From NCBI GenBank assembly GCA_012845835.1, contig JABAKD010000108.1:1094001-1158000 (forward strand): a DNA stretch of 64,000 nt. The letters are read 5' to 3'. The notes beneath the pieces were generated by a model. The model was not told the DNA's origin and did not search any database. It was given only the letters and a program-made list of their open reading frames with translations. Positions 22,096 through 32,493 of this stretch are shown here, piece by piece; the first letter of the stretch is position 1, and the number at the start of each line of letters is the position of its first letter. The DNA is from Undaria pinnatifida (taxonomy: Eukaryota; Sar; Phaeophyceae; Laminariales; Alariaceae). Both the position numbers and the translations under genes were made by a program.

Positions 22096-22178
22096 CAAAA
22101 TGTCGTCCAGCGTCGCAGTACCCTCGACAAAACAGGGGCAGTGTTCTGACAGCGCACGGCCAGGGACGACGCTAGAAG

Positions 22179-22830
22179 CTATCTCCAAAACTTCACGGCT
22201 TTGTATTGGCTAACGAACCCGAGAAATAGGTCGGAAACGCCGAAGGGGAAGCTTTGCGAGCGCTGGCCGCTGTGAACGGCCCGGTCGCGGCGCGAACAAG
22301 ATTTCTTGGTTCTTGCATTCGCAGTGCAGGAGGCCGGGTGCGCCGACCCGGTCTCATTGTCGCAAATATCCTCGCGAACGGCAGAAAGTGCCTCACCGAG
22401 CAAGCTTTTCTTTTCCCCTGGCATGGGTTGTTGGCCCTAGGACCATCCGTCCGGAGACCAATGCCCCACACTGGGTCCAGAGGGCTGCATTCAGCCAGAA
22501 GCTTGTTGTCAGAACTCGAAAAGTGATTTGTTTATGGCTGGATTCTGCGTGAATTCGGCGTAGGTGCCTGATAACATGGCGTTTTGCTTCTCCCTGTCCC
22601 CAACACCGGAGTCAAAGTTGCACACGCCTCGATCGATGCCTTTGCGCGTGCTTGGACTAGGCGAACGACATGATGAGCCCCACTGCTCGATGGCCTTGGA
22701 AAAGCCTGGTCTTTTTGGGCATCATGTATTGCTCCGCGTAACAATATGGCACGCGGTCCACGGCAAACGACGAAGGGGACCACGGTGCAAAATAGGATGG
22801 GGGCTGCCAAAATAACACTACTTTGTCTGT
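22179..22830 (-). pseudogene. NADAR-domain (YbiA/DUF1768) protein, frameshifted
   Basis: NADAR proteins act on NAD/ADP-ribose-type or riboflavin-intermediate ligands as N-glycosidases. The whole domain is readable on minus in successive frames. FWQPPSYFAPWSPSSF and the AEQYMMPKK motif come first. KGIDRGVCNFDSG, LSGTYAEFTQNP, LLAECSPLDPVWGIGLR, GPRANNP and LLGEALSAVRED follow. At least three 1-base shifts separate these blocks, so it is a pseudogene unless assembly errors explain them. The conserved Glu of AEQ and the WGIG motif are kept. A tail to 22179 is unrecognised. Upstream it joins tandem repeats; downstream it abuts truncated gypsy 1. Confidence 0.75.
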
Positions 22831-22867
22831 GGAGTATTCGAGAGAAGGGTCAAAAGCCGTGTTGGAA

Positions 22868-23460
22868 TTTGGGTCTGCAATGTCCCCGTTCGGAAAAACC
22901 AGGCCTCGGGAGCACGACGCGAATCCGAACCCGTGGTATCTTGCCTCGGGCCTTTCTTCGCTGGTTGGCGGAAAAGCGCGAGAATCCGCTCTAACTGCTG
23001 CCGAAAAATGGCAAAAACCGACAGTGCCAACCCGTCGATAACCTCGTTCGACATTTGTGGGTCTGCAATGTCCCCTTCTGGGAACACCAGTCCTCGGCTC
23101 TTTAAGCCTGTAATGTCCCCTTGAGGGAGCACCAGGCCTCGGGAGCAAGATGCGAGTCCGAACCTGGGGTTTCTCGCCTCGGGTCCTCCTCACTCGCTGG
23201 CGGAAACTCGTAAGAAGCCGCCCTCGCTGCACCCGAAAAAGAGTCCAACACCGACGGTGCCAACCCGTCGGTAGCCTCGTTGGGCATTTGGGTCTGCAAT
23301 GTTCCCCTCTGGGAACACCAGTCGTCGGCTCTTCGGGCCTGTAGTGCTCCCTTCAGGAACACCAGGCCTCGGGAGCACGACGCGAGTCCGAACTTCGGAT
23401 TCTCGCGTCGTGGCCTCTTCGCTCTTTGGCGTATAATCGCAAGAAAACTGCTCTAACTGC
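22868..23460 (-). repeat. Tandem repeats upstream of the NADAR domain
   Basis: About three units of about 180-245 bp start at GTCTGCAATGT... near 22871, 23051 and 23294. Each holds CCAGGCCTCGGGAGCA, CGCGAGTCCGAAC and ACCGACGGTGCCAACCCGTCG-like blocks. On minus, parts read RGLVFPEGDIADP and lead directly into the NADAR domain, but unit lengths are not multiples of three, so the copies fall in different frames. They may be duplicated exon-intron pieces. Confidence 0.7.
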
Positions 23461-23747
23461 GCCCGAAGGGGCAGAGGCTCTGAGTTGTTTCTGCTTGACG
23501 AGAGGCGCGATTCTTCAGTAAATTTACGAGAATAGCGTCCAGCTGATCAGGCTGGAGGCCGTGGCGTCACCACTGGCCCGTCGCGTAGTGTCGAATCTTC
23601 TTCCTGTGCCACTGGGGCAGACGTAGCCTGAGGCACGTGGGTTAGCGTGTTAAAAGACGAAGCAGGGACCGTAGACCCTGTGGGCGTCTTCTGGAGCGGG
23701 GCTCGGGAAAGTGGCAAATCAGCCAGCTGGCAGGCCAACATTATTCC

Positions 23748-24809
23748 ATGCTACAACAACTGGCAAGTCTGAGTGTTGCAGGTAGTTCGTCTGCCACTTT
23801 GTCCGAGCCTGACCCCTTGAACCCTCTCCCTGTCCAACCAGTTCCTACGTACGCAGGAGTGCTGTCCGCACCGAAAGCTGCCACTTCCACGCCTAATGAC
23901 GTACGTAGCCTACCGCGCTTAACTGGTATTGTCGATATTGATGTCGCAGAGGTCTTGTCTCAGTTTCGCCTCGTTGTTGGTTTCCGAGCGAATGTCGTAG
24001 CTCCGCACGACGAGAAATTCGAGGATAATCTTGCCTCTGAGCATCTGTCACTTATTTGCGATGGTCCTTGTCTTACGCTATATCAACAACCAATGTCAGG
24101 AAGGATTGATTGGTGTGCCAACGTTGTCAATGCTGAGAACACGAGTAATCCCGGTTCGTTTGCCCTACCTTCCACCTGTGGGAGGAGCTCAAATTAGCTC
24201 TTCTCGATATACTCATGCCCTCTAATTCAGTAGAAGAATGCGCCTTGGGCAGCGATAACTGTCACACTGTGGCAACACAGTCTGCCACCCGCATTGCAAT
24301 TGTTGCAAAGTGGGGAAAAAACATTTTCTTCTTTTAAAGAAGCTGTCGAGCGCGTTCGCCGTCATGAGGCCGCACGCCTCACTGGTGGGGTCGCCACTAT
24401 AAGTGCCATGTCATTCATGCCTGTCCCAAACCGCGCTTCTGTCCGTCAGTTGCAGTCCCCGAAAAGGCAGCAACGCCAGCAGAGCCGTCAGCAGCAGGGC
24501 AGTCGTCAGCAGCCGCACCAGCAGGAAATACAGCGAGGGAACAACCAACGCAAACTCGGCCCCCACTGCACCTACGATAGGTGCGACAAACCAGTAGGAC
24601 ACTGGGAGTCCACGTGCCTGCAAAAGGCACGCGACATGCGGTCACGCCGCGAAAACAACCATGTTTCGAAGCGCGACAGGTCGACTTCCCCCCGCGGCAA
24701 CTCTCGCCGTTTTCGCCGCCACCACCGCGACGACGACGACGAGGACGACGACGATGCTGAAGACGACAGCAGGAGCCAGGTAAGTAGCACCCGTGGCAAT
24801 GACAATTGA
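23748..24809 (+). pseudogene. Gypsy 2 gag
   Basis: Three frames must be joined. The first (23748-24197) is Ser/Pro-rich and includes VAEVLSQFRLVVGFRANVV. The second carries WEELKLALLDILMPSN. The third (24294-24809) carries EKTFSSFKEAVERVRRHEAARL, a Gln/Arg-rich stretch, and a zinc-knuckle-like CTYDRCDKPVGHWESTC (spacing 4-5-4 rather than the standard 2-4-4), ending in an acidic/basic tail. The start may lie upstream, since readable sequence reaches back to about 23540. Confidence 0.7.
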
Positions 24810-25235
24810 CGGAGCCCAGCTGTTGCAGCGCTACCTGCGGTTGGGACCCACCTTGCTACCTGTCCGGTAGGCGAGGTTAGCGCGAAGAGGAAACTCGTCG
24901 CAACAGTAGCAGTAGGTACTGAGTGTCCCGTACCGAATGTCCTTGTCGACGGTAGAATCAGTCACCGAGTTGACCCTTGTTTGCCTGTCTCAGGTCGAAG
25001 TAGTCAGGTATCCAGCTCACTCCGTCCGCGCAAGCGGGTGATGTTTGCTGATGATACCCCGGTGTCTGCGTGGGTGTCCGAATGTAATCGTAGTACTCAG
25101 CAGCCACGCCACACGAGCCTGAGTGTCATGGGTGATGTTCGCCCAGAAAATAATAAGAAGAAGACAACTGCGTGGCACAGCTCGATGCTGGCATACAAAC
25201 GCCATCCTTTTTCCTAGTTCTTTTCGTCTCGCAGG

Positions 25236-26030
25236 GTGCAGATTTCTGGCTCTGTAAAAGACTATCCAGTACCCGCAATACCTGCGGATACTGCTACTGA
25301 TGTGTCTGTAGTTTCTCATGCATGGTTGAAGTCACACCCAACCTTGCATTCTGTCATTATCCAACCTGTCCCGCCGACCACCGTTGCCTTACGAGCAGCG
25401 AATGGTTCGCCGTTGAATGTCTTAGGGTTTGTTGTTTTTTCACTCACCCTTGGTACGATTACTCACGATGTCGAAGCGTTACTTGTATCGTCTCTTGGTC
25501 CCGATTCAATACTCCTTGATAACAGTGTCACGTATATTGTCGGAGCTGTTCTTGATTGGGAAAACCAAGTAGTGTCTTTTCCTTCTACTGGTGATTCTAT
25601 TCCAGCAGTTCATCGTACTAGCAACCCCGCCTCTCGCTCCGCTGATCCCTCCGCTGTCTCTAGCGACCATAACCTGTCCGTCGCTGTTGTCCATCATGAT
25701 GCAGAAGGAGTTGATGTCAGGTTGCATGAACTTGTCGATTTTAAACCTAGACAAGAGGCCCTTGTCGCAGCTTTTACTGATTATCCCCCCGTGTACGGTT
25801 CTAGTGTCGTGGTAGAACCCCTAATCATGTCTGAGCTTGAGCGTTTTGAGTCTAATAGCTCGTCAGTGTTCGAGAAAATCATTGTCGCTCGCACTCTTGC
25901 TACTTGGCATGCTGCTGACGGTTCAGTAGCCGTGCAAATTGCAAACCCGTCTTCTGATGGGGTTGCGCTACATATTATTTTGTGTCTTGGTCAGTTATTC
26001 ACTGTGTACGTAGTGACGCCTGATCAATAG
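25236..26030 (+). CDS. Gypsy 2 aspartic protease region
   Basis: The frame holds PADTATDVSVVSHAWL, the position of the retroviral-type protease active site (usually DTG or DSG). Here the third residue is alanine (DTA), which would harm activity. Later ALLVSSLGPDSILLDNSV and VLDWENQVVSF match the flap and C-terminal part. The frame ends with a stop at 26028, and the RT begins in another frame about 130 bp on. Confidence 0.65.
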   Translation: MQISGSVKDYPVPAIPADTATDVSVVSHAWLKSHPTLHSVIIQPVPPTTVALRAANGSPLNVLGFVVFSLTLGTITHDVEALLVSSLGPDSILLDNSVTYIVGAVLDWENQVVSFPSTGDSIPAVHRTSNPASRSADPSAVSSDHNLSVAVVHHDAEGVDVRLHELVDFKPRQEALVAAFTDYPPVYGSSVVVEPLIMSELERFESNSSSVFEKIIVARTLATWHAADGSVAVQIANPSSDGVALHIILCLGQLFTVYVVTPDQ

Positions 26031-26165
26031 CACGTTAATGCCGTTGCGAAAACTCCTACATCAGCTGATGAAGTCGCTCAAGCCAAATCCGAGGTTGAAG
26101 GTCCCCTGTCCAAAGCTTTTACTAACAGTAAGCTTACGTCTGACTAGAAAGTCTGTCCTAGATTT

Positions 26166-27000
26166 GTGCGTCCGGTACGTCCTGTCTTTGCCTTGTCAAT
26201 GTCAGAGCTAGGTCGTTGCACCAATGCAGAAGCAACATTTCCTTTGCCCCCAGACATCCGTCCTATCGATCGTCCCCCGTACCGTGCCAACCTTCGAGCT
26301 AAAGCTGTCATTGATAAATGTGTTCACAATATGCCTGAATGGGGCATCATCGAAGAACGTCCCAGCCCGTGGGGTAGCCCGTGTACGCTTGTCGCAAAGC
26401 AGAACGGTAGCCCTCGTTTTTTATGTTGATTATCGTCATGCCCTCAACCGTCACATTGTCCGCAAGTGCTGGCCCCTTCCGAACCTAGATTCCTGTCTGG
26501 ATGCAGTCGGAGGCGTCAAATTCATCTCTACAGCCGATGTTCTCAGCGCGTTCTGGCAACTACCCGTCGCAGAAGAGCACATCGACCGGACAGCATTCGT
26601 CACTCCGACCGGCAAGTTTTGTTTCAAACGTATGCCTTTTGGAGTTTGTAAGGCCCCATGGTTGTTTCAACGCGTGATGTCTGTCACTCTTGGCCACCTT
26701 GGTCCTGAGTCGGGTATTCTTACGTACATGGACGATATTGTTTGTCTTAATTCTACGTTCGAAGCTCACCTGAAATCCCTTGAGCAAATATTCTCAGCGT
26801 CGCAGGCAGCCGGTTTAACTTTGAAACCGACCAAACTTCAATTCGGTCAGAAAGAAATCGAGTATCTTGGCCATGACATTTCGGAAAAAAACATTTTAAT
26901 CAGTGCCGACCGTGTCAAAGTCTTCTTAGCACTGCCTGAGCCTGAGTGTATCAAAGTTAATCGCGGGTTCTTAGGTACACTCAACTACGTCCGCCGTTAA
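26166..27000 (+). pseudogene. Gypsy 2 reverse transcriptase
   Basis: The N-terminal part (26166-26429) reads DRPPYRANLRAK and EWGIIEERPSPWGSP. A 1-base gain in a T run near 26418-26423 shifts the frame; the rest continues YVDYRHALNRH, WPLPNLDSCLDAVGG, KFISTADVLSAFWQLPV, FKRMPFGVCKAPWLFQ and the catalytic YMDD at 26725-26736. It ends NYVRR followed by TAA at 26998. Apart from the shift and the stop, all RT motifs look intact. Confidence 0.85.
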
Positions 27001-27560
27001 ATAGACGGTTATGCTGAAATAACAGCACCGTTGGTTGAACTCACTCGTAAGGATCATGTCAAAAATACCGCTTTCAAGAAGGCTTTTGGACCCGGGCAAC
27101 GTGAAGCTTCTGCTCGCACGAAGCGTGCCCTAGCTTCTGCGCCGGTCCTTAAATATCCAGATTTTACTCGAGAATTTATTGTCCATACCGATGCGTCAGA
27201 AGCAGGAGTAGGAGCATTTCTCGCTCAACGCGCAGGCGAAAGTAGCTCCGATTCCGATCTTGACACCATCGCGTATTATGGTCACCGCTTTTCAAAAAGC
27301 CAGCGTCGTTATAGTGCGACCATGAAAGAGTGTTGTGCTGTGGTCTGGGCTGTCACCCACTGGTGTCCGTACCTATGGGGCAAGCATTTCGCATGCTGTA
27401 CTGACCACCAAGCACTAACGTACCTGTATAAAATGCAGTACACCTCTAACATGCTCATCCGATGGGTGATCGCACTTCAGAATTACGATCTCACTGTCAA
27501 ACATGTCCCAGGCAAATTAAATGTCGAGCCTGATATGCTGTCTCGTGCTTTTAGCGAAGT
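27001..27560 (+). CDS. Gypsy 2 RNase H domain
   Basis: In frame with RT after the TAA stop. FIVHTDASEAGVGAFLAQ gives the first catalytic Asp. YSATMKECCAVVWAV gives the Glu, and CTDHQALTYL the next Asp. LTVKHVPGKLNVEPDMLSRA is the typical end. The domain itself is undamaged; the only break is the stop before it, at the connection to RT. Confidence 0.85.
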
Positions 27561-29090
27561 CAACGGGGAGTCTATCCCATCCGAGCCCAGATTAGCCGCC
27601 ATTTGTCATAATGTACCGATTGATGGACCGTGCTCTCCACCTGGGCCCCGCGAGTATGAACTCTTCGCCTCTAAGATGCACGACGTAGCACCTGTCGAAA
27701 GCGACCGTGAATTATTCATGAGCGCTGTGTCTGTCTTCCCTACTGTAGACCCCGCGAAACTTGTCGATCTACAGAAAGAGGAAATTTGTCAGTATTTTGA
27801 GTACCTCCGAGCACCAACATTGGCCCCACTCCCTAGAGAAGAATCTAAATGCACGATGAGCTACTATTTTTTAAATGAAGGATTGCTGTTTCGCTCGTAC
27901 CTTTCTGGTTACTTAAGAAAGCGTAGCACTTTCCGCGATCAATTGGTAGTGCCTACGTCTCTCCGAAAAAATGTCATTAACTCGTATCATGATCTGCCAG
28001 CGTCTGGACGTCATTAGCTTTAAAGCAACATTCGATACCATTCGGGATAGATTTTGGTGGCCGACCATGTCCAAGGATGTCCATACTCATATTGAAGCTT
28101 GTCTGTCTCGCCAACACCACAAGTCATCCCACCGCCCGCCCAAGTTGCCTGTGGGATACCGCCCTGTCACGCGCGCGTTCCAATGCGTTGCTGTTGATCT
28201 TGTCGAGAATAAAAAATTGTCACAAGGAAGTCGCTTCATCCTTTCTGTCATTGACCATCTTACTCGATTTGGCATTTTGATAGCCATGAAAAATACGGCG
28301 GCTAGTGCGATTGTTGGTCATCTAATCGAACGCGTGTTCTCGGTGTTTGGCTCTCCAGAGACACTTCATTCCGACCAAGGAAAGGAATTTGAAAACGAAT
28401 TGGGCAAGGAATTACAGTCAGTTTTTGGATATAAGAAAACGCGTACAGCCGCGTTTCGCCCTCAGGGCAACTCTGTTTTGGAGCGTATGCACAACACTGT
28501 CCACAATATGTTGGCTATGTATAGCAACTTGTCTTTCGATAGTTGGGCAGAGCTGTTGCCTTTTGTCCAGTTAGCTCACAATACAGCTTACTCTACCACG
28601 CTCCAGGAAACTCCTCATTTCCTGATGTTTGGACGTGCAGCTGTACTACCTGCCGATCTCATTCTTGGAGTTCCGTCCACCTCAGCACCGCAATCACGGC
28701 TCGACTATTCTAATCAGATTGTCGAAAACTTGCAATTTGCGTATGAGCTGGCCCGCCGTAATATTAAAGAGCGAGCGGATAGGCAAGCGGTCGCAAATGA
28801 GACCCTGTCGTTTCCCAGTTTTAAACCTGGAGAACAGGTATTGATCCACCGCCCATACACTGAAGCTGATGGTCCTAACCCAAAATTGATCAGCCCCTGG
28901 CGTGGACCATATACTGTGCGAGCGCAAACGTCACCAGTTAATTTATCGCGTCACTAAAGATGGCAACCCTGCCGAGACTACTGTTTACCTCGGCCGGATG
29001 AAAAGATACTATATCTCCCTCTGTCGTTCCCTGCCCCTGACCTTGACGCGCTCGACGATTCATTTTTAGAGACCACTCTTCCCGTGCCCG
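27561..29090 (+). pseudogene. Gypsy 2 integrase
   Basis: The zinc finger spans a frameshift near 28010: YHDLPASGRH in one frame, SFKATFDTIRDRFWW and EACLSRQHHKS in the next. Its last cysteine reads arginine (CLSR). The core keeps the DDE residues: VAVDLVEN (Asp near 28197), HSDQGKEF (Asp near 28370) and SVLERMHN (Glu at 28481). The end reads FKPGEQVLIHRPYTE and WRGPYTV; after a shift near 28930 it continues YRVTKDGNPAETTVYLGRMKRYY. Confidence 0.85.
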
Positions 29091-29160
29091 GTCTCGAAGG
29101 TTCATTGTCGAAAGTTATGATCAGTGCTTTCACGGTTGAGAGTATTGATGGACATTAAAG

Positions 29161-30242
29161 AAAAGTAGGAGCAGCATCTCTCACCAACTTTCAATATTAT
29201 CTCAAGTTGGAAGGTTTTCCTATATCTGGCGCATGTCAACGCCATCCCTCAATGCAGATATATGATTGCCTCCTACCGCGCTGCAGTATTGTCGACGGAC
29301 TCTTCAGCATGTAACCCTCCTACGCGGAAGTCCCATTCTGTCCCCGCGATGTCTCACAGCACTTTCAATGGGCTTTTCTTGTCCTGTCTTGTTTTGTGTT
29401 TGCGCATTATTTTGTCACATCAAACTGATCAACCACTGATGTCAGCCCTGTGCTATTGGTTCCATCATTTGTGTGACGCTCCTTCGGGAGTTGTTTTCTT
29501 TTAAGGTGTAGTCACCTTATGGCTTGTCTGTTGTCCAGTGCGAGTACCGCGCGCTCCAATGTATTGCCCTCGCCCTCCGTGGTGAACTGTATTGTTAGCA
29601 CCTTATGTCTTTTGGTTGACTTCCCTGTATTTTGGCTTTCAGTTCAGCGGCATGCTTTCATCCCGTGATTGAGATTGTCCACCGTACAAGCTTGACTAAT
29701 ACCTTAGGCCTGCAATGGTAATAACCAAATCACCTCAATTGCAGAGAGTGTGACCGTCAGGTCTAGCATAGCCAAAATGAGCATGTGTCTAGTGTGAGAG
29801 CCAACTTGTCAACATCTTCGGCGTACTGTCACACGAGTATTCGCGTGACTTCGTTTTGTCGCCGTTCGCAGTGCCTTGCGTAATTTGTTTTTTTTCTTTT
29901 GTTTTCTTTTTATTTGCCGCAGTTTGGTTTCTTGCGCATTGTCTTCTGTATACACTTAAGCATCGCACAACCTGAGATTAGCACTTATTGGCGCGATGTA
30001 TAGTCGTCAGAGACCCGACTCCCATCGCTTTATGGGGGGTCGTTCTCATGTGTTCTGTTGTCATGTAAAATTCGTTGGGCACTTCTCTTTTCAGTACTGA
30101 AAAGTACTCGGCACCGTAGCATACCAGTGGGTGGATTGATAATAAATATCCAGCGTTCGCGCACCATTTGTCTTTAAAATTTGCCTCATTCCGTTACGAT
30201 CTGTATTCAATACAGACACGGTGAACCACGGCATACATTATT
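29161..30242. other. 3' flank of gypsy 2, no recognised gene
   Basis: It might hold the 3' LTR, but no TG...CA segment with a matching partner was found. A T-rich tract lies near 29888-29920. No ORF of note. Confidence 0.35.
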
Positions 30243-31250
30243 ATTGAAATAAAAATACACTCCAGCTGTGAGATCGAATATTTTGTCGAAACTCATCGTT
30301 GCAAGCTGTGTGTGATACTCCGATCACGCGTATTACGGGTTGTGTGTCCTCATTAAGGACATAGGTCGGCGACTCCCCTCGCAACTACAGTGTAGCTATC
30401 AGGGTCAACAGGGTGCTGTTAGTCATCCAGTGCGCGGAAACTATAAAACCCGGGACAAAACCTGACAGCTGTGGAAAGAAATGCATCAGTTATCAAGTGA
30501 ATCCGGTAAGTCGAACAACCGGTGAGGGGAGGGCGGAGTTTTGAAGACGTGGGGGCCTGGGTTTGATCAAGAGCGCGGGGGGGGCGGGGGCGGGACGAGC
30601 GGGGCAGCTCAATCTGTGTGTGGAAACTATAACTTCTATCCTGTAAGTCGTACGACCAGTGAGGAGAGGGCGGAGCGTTCGAGGGGGTGGGGGGGGGGGG
30701 TGGGGGTGGGGTGGGGAGGGGGCGAGGGCGGGGCGAAATGGATTTCAAACAACATCTTGAGGTCGCATAGATGTAGGGGTTTGCGATACGCGTGGTGCTA
30801 GGTCTAGGAGGTGGTGCGGGTGGTGGGGAAGGAGGGGACATTGGGGGGGGGGCGGGGGGCGGGGGGGGGGTGAATTGCAGCAGAGGCATGGATGGCTCTA
30901 CAAAGATAATGAGTTGATATCAAGTGCGTGGAAGTTGTTTATTACTCTGGCAGATTTCGATGTTAGGTGGGGCGTTAGAGCAAGAGGGACCGGGAAAAAA
31001 AAAAGGAATGGGGGGCGGAGGGGGGAGGGGGAGGGTTTTCAAGAGGTTGAGGTCACATATGATAAAAAAATACACTCCAGCTGTGAGATCGAAGATTTGG
31101 TCGAAACTCATCTTTGCAAGCTCGTGTGTGATACTCCGATCGCGAGTATTACGCATATATGTAGGGGTTTGCTATACGCGAGGTGCTAGGCGATCGTGCG
31201 GGTGGTGGGGAAGGAGGGGGCGTTTGGGGGGGGCGAGGGGGAGGATGAAT
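30243..31250 (+). repeat. Family C composite G-rich repeat, one full copy plus a deleted copy
   Basis: The first copy runs from about 30243 to 31060 with poly-G near 30685-30720 and 30845-30875. A second copy starts head-to-tail at about 31062. In it the head module jumps from AGTATTACG directly to CATATATGTAGGGGTTTGC, losing the middle modules. Confidence 0.8.
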
Positions 31251-32200
31251 GATATGTCGGTTTGTCAAACGCTTGTTTTTGTCTCCCACTGCACACTCCA
31301 GTATCGTTGCATATCTGAGGCACAATGCCCATATATATATGCACGATCACTGTCAGTCCTCTTGTCGCCTTTTATCCATTCGTTTTTAGTATTTTTTTCC
31401 GTTGGATGCGACCCTCAAATGTATACTGTTGGCGGTCGTACTGTCTCGACTTCGGTCACCGCCCAGCCTGTTATATGTACCATAATTGACTTCTGATTCG
31501 GTCTCGAACACCCATCAGATGCCAAGTGTAGTGCGATCAGCTAAATGTCCTTGTCACAGTATAACATGGTTGGTGTATAATTTATTGTCTCCGTCAGGTA
31601 GGTCGTCTTGCGTTCCAGCACATACGACTCATGCCACGCCTGTTGAGCCTTCAGCCATGTTGTCCACACGATGAGTATACACACTCGTCTCGTGTAGCGT
31701 GCGTCTAATTAGCATATTTTTGCTAGTAAACCCGAGATATTTATTTATTGTCGTTGCTCTCGCACTTAGCACGCCTTTGTCCAGGATCATTTTTCTATAA
31801 TATTTTGACGTAATCCACAGCTGACCAGCCGCAATGTCCGCCATTTTTATTTGAACATACCGCATGGGAAAGGATTATGTTATTGTCATTCGCTATATAT
31901 CATCATGTCCGATCCTGTGTCTGGATTTTTGTCCACATGTCTACGGTACTACAGCAGTTCGTCAGTTTGTCACGCTGTCTTGTCCATCTTGTCAAAAGGA
32001 GTGTACAAACTGCCAAGCGTTAAGCTAATCGCCACTGGAAGTTTGTGTATTAACTAGACGTGTTGTTACCCTTGTCTATGGTTCCGTTACTTTTGAGTTT
32101 CGGTGAAGTTCGAGCTCTATCACCACCAAAACTGGGGGTGATGTGGATACCACGTCTGTTGAACCAACACGTCTAGGGGAAATGTCGAAACCCCTTTAAC
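31251..32200. other. No recognised gene
   Basis: AT-rich, without repeats seen elsewhere in the window. It begins TGTCGGTTTGTC where the family C copy stops, so it may be part of an inserted element, but no far end or target duplication was found. Confidence 0.3.
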
Positions 32201-32244
32201 CTTCCAGATATCGTTTCTGTGGAAGGGTCGCTTGGGGAACACAG

Positions 32245-32493
32245 GAGATTTGTCATGTCCAGAACACGTCGCCTGAAGCCGCCAAAGCTCTGGTAAACAA
32301 ATTATACGCCTCCGTCCGTATCCAAGCACAGGCACAGACGGGGGTAGGCGGGGTGGGAGGGTTGACAGCCTTCGTCGGGAACCCGAACGCTGTTTGCTTG
32401 CCCCCTAGAGCAGGTAACCCAAGAAAACGTGGTGCGGCGGACGGAAGGGGCACCAGGGCGGGTAGCAAAAGAACCGCAACTTCTGGGTCTTGA
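32245..32493 (+). CDS. Possible terminal exon, unrecognised
   Basis: After a candidate acceptor AACACAG at 32244, an open frame of about 82 codons reads EICHVQNTSPEAAKALVNK, then a Gly-rich segment, AFVGNPNAVCLPPRAG and a basic tail ending TATSGS before TGA at 32491-32493. Upstream it stays open to about 32204 with no ATG. No known family recognised. It could be the end of a host gene or a retroelement fragment. Confidence 0.25.
   Translation, partial: EICHVQNTSPEAAKALVNKLYASVRIQAQAQTGVGGVGGLTAFVGNPNAVCLPPRAGNPRKRGAADGRGTRAGSKRTATSGS

Larger units (their letters stand above)
18603..22130 (-). mobile_element. Ty3/gypsy retrotransposon 1, 5'-truncated and broken
   Basis: In order on minus: RNase H remnant, a repeat-rich spacer, integrase zinc finger, integrase catalytic core, and a long C-terminal region. 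Upstream of about 22130 the reading passes into the NADAR locus, so gag, protease, reverse transcriptase and the 5' LTR are missing. Several frameshifts and stops show it is dead. Confidence 0.85.
23540..29160 (+). mobile_element. Ty3/gypsy retrotransposon 2, complete order but degraded
   Basis: The order is gag, protease, reverse transcriptase, RNase H, integrase. No LTR pair is found. The left border touches the NADAR-associated repeats, with gag-like sequence open from about 23540. The pol end at about 29158 is followed by a purine-rich AAAGAAAAGTAGGAGC, a possible polypurine tract. Several single-base shifts and stops inactivate it, but long stretches are intact, so the insertion is not very old. 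Confidence 0.85.

Noticed and set aside
22150..29160. NADAR gene as cargo of a single gypsy element
   Set aside because: The two gypsy elements lie on opposite strands, and neither has LTRs enclosing the NADAR locus; adjacency alone does not show capture.
29161..30242. 3' LTR of gypsy 2
   Set aside because: No partner copy near 23.5 kb and no TG...CA segment with a target duplication could be defined.
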